From assembly GCA_902524655.1 (NCBI GenBank), contig CABZEG010000009.1:1-54828 (forward strand): a DNA stretch of 54,828 bases. Reading direction: 5' to 3'. How positions within the stretch are numbered: position 1 is the stretch's first letter; every line of letters begins with the position of its first letter. The translations under genes and the position numbers were made by a program. The notes under the pieces were generated by a model. That model had not been told where the DNA came from. It worked only from the letters and a program-made list of their open reading frames with translations, and did not search any database. The stretch is from an uncultured Alphaproteobacteria bacterium. GTDB lineage: Bacteria > Pseudomonadota > Alphaproteobacteria > Rhodobacterales > Rhodobacteraceae. Shown here in pieces: positions 53,449-54,828 of the stretch.

Positions 53449-54606
53449 TCAAGAAAGCTTTTTGAGCATATTTTTCATAAACCTTAGGCCTAGTTCAAAC
53501 TGAGATTTCTCAATATATTCATTAGGTTGATGGGCTACAGAAATGTCACCTGGTCCACATATTACGGCAGAATAACCTCTTTCTTGAAATTGACCAGCTT
53601 CAGTACCATAAGAAACGAAATGGTTTCCATTATCCCCTGTGATCTGTCGAACAAAAGTTTCGGCCTCACCATTATTTTCGGGCCTCAGCCCTGGTACCGC
53701 TGATTTATTAGAAACAATTATTTTTGCGTCAGTAGAAATAGCTTTCATTTCTGACTCGATTTCTTTAACTTTTTCACTGTATTTTTCGATCCAAAAATCG
53801 ACTTTTTGATCAGAGACCACTCTTATATCCATTTCAAAGGTACAATCTTTAGAGGTAATATTATGAGCTGTTCCTCCTTTTATAACTCCTACATGCAAAG
53901 TGGTATAAGGAGGATCGAATAGTTCTGCGGTTTCTGTCTGCTCAGCTTTTTTATTGCTCATATTCTGTTGGTTAGCCCAATCAATCAACTTTGCTCCATT
54001 CATTATTGCACTCACGCCTCTATCTAATATTGACGAATGAACCTCTTTTCCAACCAAATGCGTTGTAAAACCCAAAGCACCCTTATGTCCAGTTACTGCA
54101 AGCATATTAGATGGTTCACCAACGATTACCATGCTGGCCTTAGGCAATTTTTTTATCATTTCTTCGATCATTGGAGGTGCGCCAATACAGCCAACCTCTT
54201 CATCATAACTAAGCGCGATTTGAAGCGGTCTTTTCAAATTACTCTTATGACCCTCTATTGTTGCCCAAATAGCTAATGCATCAAATCCTTTCATATCACA
54301 GGATCCGCGACCATACAGTTTATTATTATTTTCTGTTAGCACCCAAGGATCAGTAATCCAATCCTGGCCTTCAACCGGAACTACATCAGTATGGCCAGAT
54401 AACACTACACCTCCCTCTATTTGCGGGCCTACGTGAGCAAAAAGTGAAGCCTTACTCTTATCTCCATTATGTTTTCTATATGTTTTTATTTCAAATGAAT
54501 TTAAGTAGTTCTCTACCCAATCAATAAGCTCAAGATTACTTCTATCACTCACAGTCGGAAAGCTTACTAATTTTTCTAAAATTTCTAGAGCCGACAGTTC
54601 ATTCAC
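53449..54606 (-). CDS. argE: Acetylornithine deacetylase (ArgE) / M20 peptidase
   Basis: A 385-residue di-zinc amidohydrolase of the M20 family. Metal and catalytic residues: H72 and D74 in SGHTDVVPVEG, D104 in GRGSCDMKG, E136/E137 in SYDEEVGCIG, and the later glutamate and histidine regions GTEAGQFQERGYSAVICGPG and HQPNEYI. The overall text matches ArgE closely (KLVSFPTVSDRSNLELIDW). It starts 3 bp after the stop of the peptide-ABC ATPase gene, so a peptide or N-acyl amino-acid substrate is an alternative to acetylornithine. Confidence 0.85.
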   Translation of the reverse strand: MNELSALEILEKLVSFPTVSDRSNLELIDWVENYLNSFEIKTYRKHNGDKSKASLFAHVGPQIEGGVVLSGHTDVVPVEGQDWITDPWVLTENNNKLYGRGSCDMKGFDALAIWATIEGHKSNLKRPLQIALSYDEEVGCIGAPPMIEEMIKKLPKASMVIVGEPSNMLAVTGHKGALGFTTHLVGKEVHSSILDRGVSAIMNGAKLIDWANQQNMSNKKAEQTETAELFDPPYTTLHVGVIKGGTAHNITSKDCTFEMDIRVVSDQKVDFWIEKYSEKVKEIESEMKAISTDAKIIVSNKSAVPGLRPENNGEAETFVRQITGDNGNHFVSYGTEAGQFQERGYSAVICGPGDISVAHQPNEYIEKSQFELGLRFMKNMLKKLS

Positions 54607-54609
54607 TTG

Positions 54610-54828
54610 TTAATACCCACAATTAGTTGTCAACACATAGTGATTTTTTGCTATTTTCCTATAGACAGATGGTTCAGCCTTATAGCTTAAATCGTGAATA
54701 GGTGATGGAAGCGATTTGAAATTTAGATCTCTTTCCGACGTTCGCTTATCTGGATCCGCAATGGGCACCGCTTTTAATAGATCCCGTGTATAAGGATGTT
54801 GCGGGTTACGGAAAATACTTTGTCTGGG
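54610..54828 (-). CDS. Peptide/oligopeptide ABC transporter ATP-binding protein (C-terminal end, cut by window edge)
   Basis: Only the last 72 codons are inside the window. The start of the visible part, RQSIFRNPQHPYTRDLLKAV, is the C-terminal element of DppD/DppF/OppF-type ATPases (NPxHPYTxxLL). The Walker and signature motifs lie to the right, outside. The stop TAA at 54610-54612 is 3 bp before argE in the direction of transcription, so the M20 enzyme belongs to a peptide-transport operon. Confidence 0.85.
   Translation of the reverse strand, partial: PRQSIFRNPQHPYTRDLLKAVPIADPDKRTSERDLNFKSLPSPIHDLSYKAEPSVYRKIAKNHYVLTTNCGY

Overview
The window looks like the chromosome of an AT-rich, free-living marine alphaproteobacterium. 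Support comes from the low GC by eye, the marine-type repertoire (CRTAC1-like and FG-GAP proteins, photolyase with a DUF2805 partner, BLUF sensor, adenylate/guanylate cyclases with TPR tails, many DMT/LysE/MFS exporters), and frequent TTG starts with good Shine-Dalgarno sites. I cannot fix the genus from sequence alone.

Region 1 (about 1-13,060) is the unusual part. Seven copies of a sequence derived from the 3' half of a tRNA-Gln(UUG) gene (R1-R7, all on the + strand, CCA end to the right) punctuate the region every 1.3-3.8 kb. Five copies (R2, R4, R5, R6, R7) also carry the same ~110-bp leader, full of short direct repeats (TTTTGACAAC twice, CTGATAAC up to three times), placed left of the tRNA part. 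R1 and R3 are only the T-arm plus acceptor end. Between the copies lie small payloads of one or two genes each, in either orientation: DUF924 protein; FG-GAP protein A; FG-GAP protein B; a degenerate hydrolase-methyltransferase; a metallo-beta-lactamase-fold hydrolase plus a DUF1330-like protein; an ASPIC/UnbV protein plus a Cys-rich secreted protein; and a stomatin/NfeD pair. No integrase is visible. I read this as a tandem array of attR-like scars left by repeated site-specific integration at one tRNA-Gln gene, with very small cargo units. Copies decay from left (R2, R4, R5 nearly intact) to right (R6, then R7), as expected if new units enter at the tRNA end lying left of the window.

Region 2 (13-29.5 kb) is mixed metabolic sequence: decayed coding remnants, a methyltransferase, ACC deaminase (acdS), trehalose synthesis (otsBA), two DMT exporters, small DUF1330 and GFA proteins, a KefB-type antiporter, an SDR reductase, an orphan LivM-type permease with a probable C-terminal frameshift next to a class-III aminotransferase, an acyl-CoA ligase, two small Cys-rich proteins and a renalase-like flavoprotein.

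Region 3 (29.5-43.9 kb) holds a class III nucleotide cyclase, small membrane and sensory proteins (GAF), an MddA/ICMT-like membrane methyltransferase, a photolyase operon, a CDGSH/DoxX cluster, a MazG-like hydrolase, several glutathione-S-transferase and glyoxalase-type detoxification genes, a homocysteine S-methyltransferase, exporters and YghU.

Region 4 (43.9-54.8 kb) has the glycine cleavage operon gcvT-gcvH-gcvP behind a tandem glycine riboswitch, a second cyclase paralog followed by a BLUF blue-light sensor (a possible two-gene light-regulated cyclase), an M29 aminopeptidase, a CbiM-type ECF permease, ArgE-type deacylase and the end of a peptide ABC transporter ATPase.
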